Shown here: one piece after another, positions 1 to 9,440 of the stretch
How positions within the stretch are numbered: position 1 is the first letter of the stretch
Layout of the letters: each line of letters begins with the position of its first letter
Origin: Hyphomicrobiales bacterium
GTDB lineage: Bacteria > Pseudomonadota > Alphaproteobacteria > Rhizobiales > Rhizobiaceae
Reading direction: 5' to 3'
NCBI GenBank assembly: GCA_900471815.1
Contig: UICE01000012.1
Coordinates: forward strand, 1 to 64,000
DNA length: 64,000 nucleotides
The notes under the pieces: model-generated
The model's database searches: none
What the model saw: the letters and a program-made list of their open reading frames with translations, nothing else
Told to the model about the DNA's origin: nothing
Made by a program: the position numbers and the translations under genes

Positions 1-585
1 GGTGCATGGACCGGTGAAATATCGCCGCTGATGCTGAAGGACTGCAATCTCGATCTGGTCGAGCTTGGACATTCCGAGCGCCGCGAGTTTTTTGGTGAAA
101 CCGACCGCACGGTTGGCCTCAAGGTCGCGGCAGCCGTGCGTCATGGCTTGACCCCGCTGATCTGCATTGGTGAAAGTCTGGCTCAACGCGAGGCCGGAGA
201 GGCCGACGCCGTGCTTGCTGCGCAAGTGCAAGCTGCCCTCGGCCTGCTTGAAGGTGAAGCGAAGCGGCATCCGATCCTTCTTGCCTATGAACCCATATGG
301 GCAATCGGCGTCAACGGCATTCCGGCAACGTCCGACTATGCAGATGAACGCCATGCGAAGATCGCGGCTGTGGCCAGGTCGGTGCTCGGCACTGCTGTAC
401 CTGTCCTTTATGGCGGCAGCGTCAATCCTGAAAACTGCGCCGAACTGATTGCCTGCCCGAATATTGATGGCCTTTTCATTGGTCGCTCTGCTTGGGCAGC
501 AGAAGGCTATCTTGATATTTTACAGCGGGTCGCAAAAGCAATTCCAGGAAAAGTGGGAACCGGTTTTCCGTCCGGAATTGCGTAA
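1..585 (+). CDS. lerI: TIM-family isomerase, probable L-erythrulose-1-phosphate isomerase (5' end outside window)
   Basis: Triosephosphate-isomerase fold, reading open from the first base, so the N-terminal part (about 60-70 residues, with the catalytic Lys) lies upstream of the window. Visible TIM signatures are GEISP near the start, the catalytic His in ELGHSERR, the catalytic Glu and loop 6 in AYEPIWAIG, and the phosphate loops YGGSVNP and IGRSAW. A second TIM beside an RpiB homologue is the arrangement of the tetrulose-phosphate isomerases LerI/EryH. In erythritol/threitol and apionate breakdown these turn L-erythrulose 1-phosphate into D-erythrulose 4-phosphate. The downstream apionate-type genes support that reading over a housekeeping tpiA. 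The family is certain; the substrate is inferred from context. Confidence 0.75.
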   Translation, partial: GAWTGEISPLMLKDCNLDLVELGHSERREFFGETDRTVGLKVAAAVRHGLTPLICIGESLAQREAGEADAVLAAQVQAALGLLEGEAKRHPILLAYEPIWAIGVNGIPATSDYADERHAKIAAVARSVLGTAVPVLYGGSVNPENCAELIACPNIDGLFIGRSAWAAEGYLDILQRVAKAIPGKVGTGFPSGIA

Positions 586-611
586 AGAACAGATCTAGAA
601 AGGAAAAACTC

Positions 612-1049
612 ATGAAAATAGCAATTGGAGCCGATAGTGCGGGTAAGCCTTTGCTCGATATCATCGCTGCGCATCTTGCGACAAAGCCGGAACATGTCAT
701 TGCAGACCTCAGCCAGTCCGGCTTTTATGCCGATCTTTCGCAAAAATTGGCGCAGACAATTGTCGATGGAGCCAATGAGCGCGGCATTCTCATCTGCGGC
801 ACGGGCATTGGCGTCAGTATTTCAGCAAATAAGGTGCCGGGCATTCGCGCCGCGCTAACCCATGATACCTATTCCGCCGAGCGTGCTGCCAAATCCAACA
901 ATGCGCAGATCATCACCATGGGCGCCCGTGTTATCGGCCCGGAACTTGCCAAGGCTATCGTGGATAAATGGCTGGAATCCGAATTCGATCCCCAAGGCGC
1001 ATCAGCAGGTAATGTCGAAGCAATCGATAGGTTGGACAGCGCGAAATAA
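612..1049 (+). CDS. derI: RpiB-family isomerase, probable D-erythrulose-4-phosphate isomerase
   Basis: A 145-residue RpiB/LacAB-family protein of normal length. It begins [11 protein letters not shown] and carries the family loop [14 protein letters not shown] with the catalytic Cys. The ATG follows an AGAAAGGA ribosome site, 26 bases after the TIM gene, so the two are co-transcribed. RpiB paralogues paired with a TIM paralogue (DerI/EryI) convert D-erythrulose 4-phosphate to D-erythrose 4-phosphate, the last step of tetritol and apionate catabolism. An ordinary ribose-5-phosphate isomerase B role cannot be excluded from sequence. The pairing and the apiose-type genes that follow favour the tetrulose-phosphate role. 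Confidence 0.75.
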   Translation: MKIAIGADSAGKPLLDIIAAHLATKPEHVIADLSQSGFYADLSQKLAQTIVDGANERGILICGTGIGVSISANKVPGIRAALTHDTYSAERAAKSNNAQIITMGARVIGPELAKAIVDKWLESEFDPQGASAGNVEAIDRLDSAK

Positions 1050-1128
1050 GCGCCTAATATGATGGAGCGATCATTGACTCATTATACCAGTTAATGTACC
1101 AAAACGTATATTCATGAGGTGAGGAAAC

Positions 1129-1956
1129 ATGACTGCAATCGCTCTACTCGGTGCCGGCGGGAAAATGGGCTACCGCTTGGCCAAAAATCTGATGGGCTCA
1201 CGCTTTGAGGTGCGCCATGTAGAAATAAGCGATGCCGGCAAGTCTCGCCTTGAAGCAGAGCTTGGCCTGTCATGTGTAGATATTAACACGGCACTTGCGG
1301 GTGTTGATGTTGTCATCCTTGCGGTTCCAGATACAGTCATTGGCACGGTCGCCGCCAGTATTGTTGATAGGCTGGTTGCGGGAACCATGGTCATTGCGCT
1401 CGACGCTGCTGCCCCCTTTGCGGGACACCTACCCGTTCGACCCGACCTGACGTATTTCGTCACCCACCCGTGCCATCCACCGATTTTCAACGACGAAACC
1501 GATATGCAGGCGAAGAAGGATCACTTTGGAGGTCTCTATGCCAAGCAGCATATCGTCTCCGCGCTGATGCAGGGTCCCGAAACGGCTTATACTCTGGGTG
1601 AGGAAATTGCCAAAGTGATCTGGGCGCCGGTCATGCGGTCTCATCGTGTCACCGTTGAACAGCTCGCCATTCTCGAGCCGGGCTTATCGGAAACGGTAGC
1701 GGCTTCTCTGCTCATGGTCATGAAGCAGGCGATGGATGAATGCGTGACGCGAGGGGTGCCAGAACAGGCCGCACGCGACTTTCTGCTCGGCCACATGAAC
1801 GTCCTCGGCGCGGTGATCTTCGGTGAAGTTCAGGGGGTGTTCTCTGACGCGTGTAACAAAGCCATCGAATTTGGTATTCCAGCGCTTATGCGCGACGATT
1901 GGAGAAAGGTGTTTGAGCCTTCCGAAATCGCTGAAAGCATCCGGCGCATCACCTGA
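1129..1956 (+). CDS. apnO: ApnO-like NAD-dependent dehydrogenase, probable D-apionate oxidoisomerase
   Basis: A 275-residue protein with an N-terminal Rossmann fold (LLGAGGKMGYRLA at residues 5-17). The all-helical C-terminal half resembles the phosphogluconate-dehydrogenase-like PGDH_C domain. The ATG has a strong GAGGTGAGG ribosome site. Its position between tetrulose-phosphate isomerases and a sugar ABC importer followed by a Gfo/Idh/MocA dehydrogenase and a large putative lactonase matches published D-apionate loci. There ApnO oxidises and rearranges D-apionate to 3-oxo-isoapionate. The dehydrogenase fold is clear; the exact substrate is inferred from gene order. The 79-base gap before it could hold a secondary promoter, but I could not define one. 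Confidence 0.6.
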   Translation: MTAIALLGAGGKMGYRLAKNLMGSRFEVRHVEISDAGKSRLEAELGLSCVDINTALAGVDVVILAVPDTVIGTVAASIVDRLVAGTMVIALDAAAPFAGHLPVRPDLTYFVTHPCHPPIFNDETDMQAKKDHFGGLYAKQHIVSALMQGPETAYTLGEEIAKVIWAPVMRSHRVTVEQLAILEPGLSETVAASLLMVMKQAMDECVTRGVPEQAARDFLLGHMNVLGAVIFGEVQGVFSDACNKAIEFGIPALMRDDWRKVFEPSEIAESIRRIT

Positions 1957-1973
1957 CCGGCATGGGGCCTTAA

Positions 1974-2975
<1,002 letters not shown>

Positions 2976-3048
2976 TACTCCAGAGAATAAGTGCGGTGTG
3001 GATGATTTCCGCACCGCACGATTATTCCTTTGGAAGGGAGCAGTATTC

Positions 3049-3693
3049 ATGCCGAACCCTCGCAAAGCTGCCGCGGCCTGCGTCGCCATTGCGCTGATTT
3101 TGACCGGCTGCAAAATTATCAAGACGCCGACGGCTGAAGAGGCCACGGCGGCGGCAAACGGCGGGTTTAACCCGGATCAACAGGTTGCCGGGATTTGGGA
3201 CACGAAAGTCATCTCGTTTCTTGAAAAGCGCGCCGGCACATTCCAAGAGGTGTCTGCTCTTTCCGCAACTGATCTGAACGCTGCCGCCGCTGCCTATGGG
3301 CACAAGGAAAAGGAGGGAAGCGCACCCTGGACTTTTGCCGCCAAGGTTTCCGGTTTTATCATTAAAGCTGAAACGAAATCCCGCGCTGCCTATCTCGACA
3401 CTGATGTTAATAGTGACGGCAAGGCGGATGTCCGCATTCAAATCGGTCCGGTCATCAAAGGGACAGCACTACGTGACAGCCTCGATTTTGTCAATTTCAA
3501 TGAGTTCAAGAACCAGATCCAATGGGCAGAATTTGGCAAAGCATTTAACACGCACGTTAATAAATTAACGCTTGAAAAGCTGCCGCGCGAAGGACTGGAA
3601 GGCAAGAAGATCGAAGCACTCGGCGCCTATCCCTTACCGTCAACCGGCCAGCCGGCATTATTTACGCCAGCCACCATCGCGATCGGCGGCTGA
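3049..3693 (+). CDS. DUF2291 periplasmic lipoprotein
   Basis: Encodes 214 residues beginning MPNPRKAAAACVAIALILTGCK. A lipobox (LTGC) at residues 19-22 predicts export and lipid anchoring. The start at 3049 is chosen over an in-frame upstream start because a GGAAGGGAG ribosome site precedes it and the lipobox is then correctly spaced. The mature region (FNPDQQVAGIWDTKVISFLEKRAGTF and after) resembles DUF2291, a family found between binding protein and ATPase genes of ribose-type ABC operons in Rhizobiales. Its biochemical role is not known to me. The position and a stop one base before the ATPase ATG tie it to transport. Confidence 0.7.
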   Translation: MPNPRKAAAACVAIALILTGCKIIKTPTAEEATAAANGGFNPDQQVAGIWDTKVISFLEKRAGTFQEVSALSATDLNAAAAAYGHKEKEGSAPWTFAAKVSGFIIKAETKSRAAYLDTDVNSDGKADVRIQIGPVIKGTALRDSLDFVNFNEFKNQIQWAEFGKAFNTHVNKLTLEKLPREGLEGKKIEALGAYPLPSTGQPALFTPATIAIGG

Positions 3694-3694
3694 G

Positions 3695-5254
3695 ATGACG
3701 GTTACGGACAAACTCCACACAATCCTCAAGCTCGACGATGTCACGAAGGTCTATTCGGGTATCGTTGCAGTCAAGCGCGCCAGCCTTGAATTGTATCGCG
3801 GCGCGGTCAACGTGCTCGTTGGCGAAAACGGCGCCGGCAAGTCAACGCTGATGCGCATGATTGCAGGCGTCGAGAGGCCAACCCTCGGCCGCATTCTCCT
3901 GGACGGCACAGAAGTCGAATTCAATTCGCCAGCCGATGCGCAGAAGCATGGCATCGGAATGGTGTTTCAGGAGCTCAATCTCTTCGGCAATCTTTCCGTG
4001 GCCGAGAACATCTTCCTGACCCGGGAGATTACCCGCGGCATGCGTGGCATCGATCACAAGGCGCAGGTGGAAAAAGCCAACCATTTTCTGGATAAACTTG
4101 ATGCTGGCATCAATGCCGAGACCATGGTGGAAGACTTACCGATCGGCCAGCAGCAGCTCGTTGAAATCGCCAAGGCAATCTCGCTTGATACCCGTATATT
4201 GATCCTCGATGAACCAACTTCAGCCTTGTCGGCCGCCGAAGTCGATATTCTCTTCAAGGTGATCGGCGAACTGAAGGCGCAAGGTGTCGCGATTGTTTAT
4301 ATCTCGCACCGTCTCGAAGAACTGATGCGCATCGGTGACTATATAACGGTGCTGCGCGATGGCCGGATCACCGGTCAGGCCATCATCAAGGACATCGACA
4401 CAAGGTGGATCGTCCGCTCGATGATCGGCTCTGACGCCAAGGATTTCGCCAAGTCGGTTGACCACAAGCTCGGTCCGGAAGCCTTCCGCGCCGAGGATAT
4501 CTGCTTGCCGCGCAAAACCGGAGGCCTCTCTGTCGATCACCTCTCCGTCTCGGTTCGCGCTGGAGAAGTGCTTGGCATTTACGGGCTCATGGGCGCCGGT
4601 CGCAGCGAGTTCTTCGAGTGCGTCATCGGCCAGCACGCGCACTCGACCGGGAGGGTTTTTGTGGCAGGCGAGGAGGTCGTCGCCCGCGACACGTCCACCC
4701 GGATCCGCAAGGGCCTCGCACTCATCCCTGAAGACCGGCAGCGCGAGGGACTTGTACAGGTGCTTTCCATCGCCTCGAACCTGACCCTCGCCAGCCTTGA
4801 GAAATTTGTCAAATTTGGCTTCCACATCGTCGGTGAACGGGAAAAATCTGCCATCAAAGACTCGATCCAGAACCTTTCTATCAAGGCACCCAATCCGGAT
4901 TTCGATGTTACTTCCATGTCCGGCGGCAATCAGCAAAAAGTCGTCATCGGCAAGGCACTGATGACCAATCCGAAAGTGCTCCTCATGGACGAGCCGAGCC
5001 GCGGGATTGACGTGGGTGCAAAGGCAGACGTGTTTCGTACCATGAGACGGTTGGCTGGCGAAGGTCTCGCCATTCTGTTTTCGACCTCCGATCTGGAAGA
5101 GGTTATGGCATTGTCCGACCGTATCGCGGTGATGAGCAACGGCAGGATCACGGCTATCCTTGACCGGGCTGACGCGAGCGAAGAACTCATTATCAAGGCC
5201 GCGTCTGAAGGACACAAATCCGCCGGGCATAATGTTATTGGGGAAATTGCGTGA
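3695..5254 (+). CDS. RbsA-type sugar ABC transporter ATP-binding protein (two nucleotide-binding domains)
   Basis: A 519-residue double ATPase. The first domain has Walker A GENGAGKST (about 43-51), a signature region IGQQQLVEIAKA and Walker B LILDEPTSAL. The second has the degenerate loop GLMGAGRSE, the signature SGGNQQKVVIGKAL and Walker B LLMDEPSRGIDVG. This asymmetric pair is typical of RbsA/XylG/AraG. The start at 3695 is one base after the lipoprotein stop; upstream in-frame starts lie inside that gene. It powers import through the permease at 5254, whose start overlaps its stop as TGATG. Family certain; substrate inferred from the operon. Confidence 0.9.
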   Translation: MTVTDKLHTILKLDDVTKVYSGIVAVKRASLELYRGAVNVLVGENGAGKSTLMRMIAGVERPTLGRILLDGTEVEFNSPADAQKHGIGMVFQELNLFGNLSVAENIFLTREITRGMRGIDHKAQVEKANHFLDKLDAGINAETMVEDLPIGQQQLVEIAKAISLDTRILILDEPTSALSAAEVDILFKVIGELKAQGVAIVYISHRLEELMRIGDYITVLRDGRITGQAIIKDIDTRWIVRSMIGSDAKDFAKSVDHKLGPEAFRAEDICLPRKTGGLSVDHLSVSVRAGEVLGIYGLMGAGRSEFFECVIGQHAHSTGRVFVAGEEVVARDTSTRIRKGLALIPEDRQREGLVQVLSIASNLTLASLEKFVKFGFHIVGEREKSAIKDSIQNLSIKAPNPDFDVTSMSGGNQQKVVIGKALMTNPKVLLMDEPSRGIDVGAKADVFRTMRRLAGEGLAILFSTSDLEEVMALSDRIAVMSNGRITAILDRADASEELIIKAASEGHKSAGHNVIGEIA

Positions 5255-6318
5255 TGGCTACGGCAACTGCGAGTGAAAAAACATCCGGAGCATACAGCGG
5301 CTCCATTCTGCTGACACTGATGAAACTGCGAACGTTCATCGCACTTTTTGCCGTCATCATCTTCTTCTCGATCTTCGCACCCAACTTTTTGTCGGCGGCA
5401 AATATCATTCTGATGTCAAAGCATGTCGCGCTTAATGCATTTCTCGCCATGGGCATGACCTTCGTTATCATCACCGGCGGCATTGACCTTTCCGTGGGCT
5501 CGATTGTTGGCCTTTGCGGCATGGTCGCAGGTGGCCTCATCTTGCATGGCATCGATCTGCAGTTCGGCTATACGATATATTTCAACGTCGTTGAAGTTTG
5601 CCTGATCACACTCGCTGTTGGGATCGTCATCGGTGCGGTCAACGGACTTTTGATAACCAAGCTGAATGTAGCCCCCTTCATCGCCACGCTTGGCACCCTC
5701 TACGTTGCCCGCGGTTTCGCCCTGCTTTCCTCCGATGGTCAAACCTTTCCGAATCTCGTTGGCAAACCCGAACTGGCAACCACGGGATTCAGTTTCCTCG
5801 GGTCCGGCCGTGTTTTTGGTCTTCCGGTTTCCATCTGGATACTCATTGTTGTGGCACTTGGCGCCGCCTATCTGGCAAGATACACGCCCATCGGTCGCCA
5901 AATATTTGCCGTTGGTGGCAATGAGCGTGCTGCCCGCATGTCCGGCATCCGTGTCAATCGCGTCAAAATGTTCGTCTACATGTTCTCCGGCTTTTGCGCA
6001 GCGATCGTTGGCATCGTTATTTCCTCCGAGTTGATGGCCTCGCACCCGGCGACCGGTAATTCCTTCGAACTCAACGCAATCGCTGCAGCCGTATTGGGCG
6101 GCACCTCCATGTCCGGGGGGCGCGGCACAATCGGCGGTACCATTATCGGTGCCTTTGTCATCGGCATTTTGTCCGACGGCCTGGTGATGATGGGCGTCTC
6201 TTCCTTCTGGCAAATGGTCATCAAAGGTATCGTCATCATCGTCGCAGTGGTGATAGATCAGGCACAACGCCGCTTGCAGCAACAGGTCGCCCTGATGCAG
6301 TTAGCCAAGAAAGGTTGA
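5254..6318 (+). CDS. RbsC-type sugar ABC transporter permease
   Basis: About 354 residues of strongly hydrophobic sequence with roughly nine to ten membrane segments. It carries RbsC/BPD_transp_2 hallmarks: GGIDLSVGSIVGLCGMVAGG, INGLLITKLNVAPFIATLGT-like text, and the C-terminal loop AVLGGTSMSGGRGTIGG that contacts the ATPase. The ATG at 5254 overlaps the upstream stop as TGATG; a GTG three bases earlier is equally possible. A single permease gene implies a homodimer, as in the ribose system. It forms the inner-membrane channel for the binding protein at 2037. Confidence 0.9.
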   Translation: MATATASEKTSGAYSGSILLTLMKLRTFIALFAVIIFFSIFAPNFLSAANIILMSKHVALNAFLAMGMTFVIITGGIDLSVGSIVGLCGMVAGGLILHGIDLQFGYTIYFNVVEVCLITLAVGIVIGAVNGLLITKLNVAPFIATLGTLYVARGFALLSSDGQTFPNLVGKPELATTGFSFLGSGRVFGLPVSIWILIVVALGAAYLARYTPIGRQIFAVGGNERAARMSGIRVNRVKMFVYMFSGFCAAIVGIVISSELMASHPATGNSFELNAIAAAVLGGTSMSGGRGTIGGTIIGAFVIGILSDGLVMMGVSSFWQMVIKGIVIIVAVVIDQAQRRLQQQVALMQLAKKG

Positions 6319-6322
6319 GCCA

Positions 6323-7357
6323 ATGTCGAATCTGCGTGGAGCTCTCATCGGTTGCGGTTTTTTTGCCGTCAACCAGATGCATGCGTGGAGAGATGTTGCG
6401 GGCGCGACAATCACCGCCATATGCGATCGCGATGCGGAGCGCTTGAAAAGCGTCGGCGATCAGTTTGGGATCGAGCGCCGTTATGGCGATGCCTCAGATT
6501 TATTCAAGGATGGCGGTTTCGACTTCGTCGATATTGCGACGACGGTAGCAAGTCATCGTACGCTGGTTGAAATGGCGGCCAAACACACGATTCCAGTCAT
6601 TTGCCAGAAACCTTTCGCGCCGACACTGGCTGATGCCAAAGCCATGGTTTCCATCTGTCAGGACGCTCACATACCGCTCATGATCCATGAGAATTTTCGC
6701 TGGCAAACGCCAATCCAAGCCGTGCGCAAGATTTTGGACACGGGGACAATCGGTGAGCCTTTCTGGGGCAGATTCTCGTTTCGCTCCGGTTATGACGTGT
6801 TTTCCGGTCAGCCTTATCTGGCTGAGGGAAGGCGCTTTATCATTGAGGATCTCGGCATCCATACGCTTGACATCGCCCGCTATATCCTTGGCGACGTGAG
6901 ACGCCTGTCTGCGCGCACAAAGCGCGTCAATGGAGCTATCCAGGGAGAGGATGTAGCAACCATACTACTCGATCACGAAAATGGCGTGACCTCCGTCGTC
7001 GATGTAAGCTACGCCACCAAGCTCCCAACAGATCCATTCCCCGAAACTCTGATTGAACTTGATGCGACAGAGGGTTCGTTACGCCTGTCTCAAGGCTACC
7101 GGCTTCAGATCAATGGTCCGCTTGGAAGCGAGGTTCTCGATGTGTCGCCGAGGCTCCTGTCCTGGGCATCACACCCCTGGCACAATATCCAGGAAAGTGT
7201 GCTTGCGATCCAGCAGCATTGGACAGATCATCTTCTGGTCGGCACGGAGCCCTCCACCTCCGGTGCGGACAATCTGAAGACATTTGCATTGGTGGAGGCT
7301 GCCTATCAAAGCGCCGAATGCGGTCAGACAATCGACATAAGAGCGCTATTGAAATGA
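6323..7357 (+). CDS. apsD: Gfo/Idh/MocA-family dehydrogenase, probable D-apiose dehydrogenase
   Basis: A 344-residue Gfo/Idh/MocA oxidoreductase. The N-terminal Rossmann motif is RGALIGCGFFAVNQMHAW. The catalytic Lys is in the family's EKP position (written QKP in VICQKPFAPT), and the DLGIHTLDIARY helix gives the conserved Asp/His. It begins four bases after the permease stop and overlaps the next gene by ATGA. In characterised D-apiose loci a dehydrogenase of this family (ApsD) oxidises D-apiose to D-apionolactone, which fits the lactonase-like and ApnO-like neighbours. Another aldose or polyol cannot be excluded from sequence alone. Confidence 0.6.
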   Translation: MSNLRGALIGCGFFAVNQMHAWRDVAGATITAICDRDAERLKSVGDQFGIERRYGDASDLFKDGGFDFVDIATTVASHRTLVEMAAKHTIPVICQKPFAPTLADAKAMVSICQDAHIPLMIHENFRWQTPIQAVRKILDTGTIGEPFWGRFSFRSGYDVFSGQPYLAEGRRFIIEDLGIHTLDIARYILGDVRRLSARTKRVNGAIQGEDVATILLDHENGVTSVVDVSYATKLPTDPFPETLIELDATEGSLRLSQGYRLQINGPLGSEVLDVSPRLLSWASHPWHNIQESVLAIQQHWTDHLLVGTEPSTSGADNLKTFALVEAAYQSAECGQTIDIRALLK

Positions 7358-9243
7358 CCGCTGATCTGGATCATTTCAGGCTTTTTGGCACTCATCAGCG
7401 CCGAGCTCGGCCGATCCTTCTGACAGCGGGGAGACTATCGGCGGAATTCACCGATGGCGGCTTGAGGACGGTTTCCTATGACGGCGTAGAGGTATTGCGT
7501 TCTGTTGCCTATCTGGTCCGGGACCGAGATTGGGGTACATATGCTCCCCGCATCGAGGATCTTAGTATCAGTCAGGACGATGACCGGTTTCTCATTGCAT
7601 TTATGGCCAGATACATGGGCGATGCAGATACAGAATTGACGGTTCTAGTTGCAATTTCAGCAGAGGCCTCTGGCATTCTTACGTTTGAAACCGAAGCGCT
7701 CTCGCAAACCGGATTTGAAACAAACCGCTGCGGATTTTGCGTTCTGCATCCGATTATCGGCCTTGCGGGTACCGCTGTCACTGTCGAACACGTCGACGGC
7801 GTGGTAGAACAGACGCAGTTACCATTTTTGATTGATCCCTGGCAGCCTTTCAAGAATATGCGGGCGATAACGCACAATGTTATGACCGGGGTCAAAGCTG
7901 AATGTCGCATGGAAGGCGATACGTTCGAGATGGAAGACCAGCGAAATTGGTCAGACGCCTCCTACAAGACCTATGTCCGTCCCCTGGCTCTACCTTGGCC
8001 TTATGAGATTCCTGTTGCAAAACTGGTCAAGCAGCGGATCGCACTGACCATAACTGATACGCGTATTGCGCCCAAGGCGGCGCCCTGTTCTTCCCGGCCC
8101 AATCCGGCAGTCGTCGTAACCCATGGCGTCAAGTCCGGGACAATACCGCGCATTGGCCTTGTCGTAACTCCGGAAGAAGCCAAGGCAACGCTCGCTGCAC
8201 GCCAACATCTTGCCGATATTGCCCCACAGGAATTGCTGTTCCATTTTGATCCATTGGCCGGGCACGGAAAAGAAGCTTTTGAGGATTTTTCCGCAATCGC
8301 CGGAATCCATCGCGGCAGTACCACCGTGGAAATTGTGCTTCCATGCCAACAAACGGCGGCAACGGAACTTACCGAGATCGCAGCACAAATGAGTGCTTCC
8401 AATTTCAATCCCCACGCCATTGTCGTATCCCCTGCCGTTGACAGGCAATCAACACCGCCCGGTAGTATCTGGCCGCAATGCCCACCCCTTGAGGAAATCT
8501 ATGACGCTGCGCGCGTTGCCTTCCCGCACGCGCGGCTTGGAGGCGGCATGCTCAGCTATTTCACGGAACTTAACCGCAAGCGTGTACCGGCCCGTGCGCT
8601 CGATTTCATAACTCATTGTACAAATCCCATTGTGCATGCGAGCGATGATCTGAGCGTCATGCAAACCCTGGAAGCCCTGCCCTTTATTACCCGGTCAACC
8701 CGCGCGATCTACGGCGATAAAGCCTACCGCATCGGACCATCGACCATAGCAATGCGCCAAAATCCGTATGGCAGCCGCACGATGGAAAACCCCGCGGGCG
8801 CACGCATTACAATGGCAAAAACCGACCCTCGACATAACAGCGTATTCGCTGAAGCCTTTGCAATGGCCTACGCAATTCAGGTTCTCGACGCCGAGCTTGA
8901 ATGCCTCACTCTTTCAGCATTGACTGGTTCCTTCGGGCTTATTGCCGGACAGGGAGAGCCGGTTATCGAGGGGGGTAAAAGAGCGCTGTTCAACACAATA
9001 AAATGGCTTGCCGGTGTTGCACAAAGCAAATGGCGGGAATGCATCTCGTCAGAACCGGCGCACGTCGTAGCTTTTATTGTAGAAGGTGCAAAGGGATCAT
9101 ATCTGCGGCTTGTGAATGTCACTTCGGAAATGAAAAACGTCAACGTAGAAGCCTTCGATATTAAAGCGGATGACTCGCAACCAATGGTCGCTCTCGGGCC
9201 GCTGGCGACCATATCGCTGAATTTGAAAGACAATCCTCTCTAA
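7354..9243 (+). CDS. Large AplA-like protein, candidate D-apionate lactonase
   Basis: A soluble protein of 629 residues starting MTADLDHFRLFGT. The ATG overlaps the dehydrogenase stop (ATGA); in-frame starts further upstream lie inside that gene. It has no signal peptide or membrane segment and no short motif I can assign with certainty. The second half suggests an (alpha/beta)-barrel-like body, with HFDPLAGHG, VVSPAVDR, ARLGGGMLSYFTELNRKR and FITHCTNPIVHASDD. Characterised apionate clusters contain a large lactonase (AplA) of this size class beside ApsD and ApnO, the basis for the call. It closes the operon; a 197-base gap with no clear terminator follows. Confidence 0.5.
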   Translation: MTADLDHFRLFGTHQRRARPILLTAGRLSAEFTDGGLRTVSYDGVEVLRSVAYLVRDRDWGTYAPRIEDLSISQDDDRFLIAFMARYMGDADTELTVLVAISAEASGILTFETEALSQTGFETNRCGFCVLHPIIGLAGTAVTVEHVDGVVEQTQLPFLIDPWQPFKNMRAITHNVMTGVKAECRMEGDTFEMEDQRNWSDASYKTYVRPLALPWPYEIPVAKLVKQRIALTITDTRIAPKAAPCSSRPNPAVVVTHGVKSGTIPRIGLVVTPEEAKATLAARQHLADIAPQELLFHFDPLAGHGKEAFEDFSAIAGIHRGSTTVEIVLPCQQTAATELTEIAAQMSASNFNPHAIVVSPAVDRQSTPPGSIWPQCPPLEEIYDAARVAFPHARLGGGMLSYFTELNRKRVPARALDFITHCTNPIVHASDDLSVMQTLEALPFITRSTRAIYGDKAYRIGPSTIAMRQNPYGSRTMENPAGARITMAKTDPRHNSVFAEAFAMAYAIQVLDAELECLTLSALTGSFGLIAGQGEPVIEGGKRALFNTIKWLAGVAQSKWRECISSEPAHVVAFIVEGAKGSYLRLVNVTSEMKNVNVEAFDIKADDSQPMVALGPLATISLNLKDNPL

Positions 9244-9440
9244 CCCTCGGCAATGAGTACGCATTCCCATGTCTGCGCACGAAACTTAGGTCACAGGTAG
9301 TTCCGTTCGGTCGAACCTACCCTGGCGACCGGGGAGCGTATTTGGCGACCTGAATGTCGTTAGCGGAACAAACGCCCTCGATAACGTCTGGACGAAAGGT
9401 ATTCAGTCGAATCTGCGTCCAGGTCCGTTTGTTCCATCCG

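Noticed and set aside
1074-1112. TTGACT and TATATT before the ApnO-like gene, considered as a promoter
   Set aside because: The spacing of 27 bases is far from the usual 16-18.
4220-5230. Long antisense open frame opposite the RbsA-type ATPase gene
   Set aside because: It mirrors a strongly coding gene, has no ribosome site and no domain; a codon-bias shadow.
5416-6282. Long antisense open frame opposite the permease gene
   Set aside because: Asp/Gly/His-rich composition is the mirror of a hydrophobic protein; a shadow.
9296-9321. Imperfect inverted repeat after the apionate-type operon, considered as terminator
   Set aside because: Arms are interrupted and no T-run follows.
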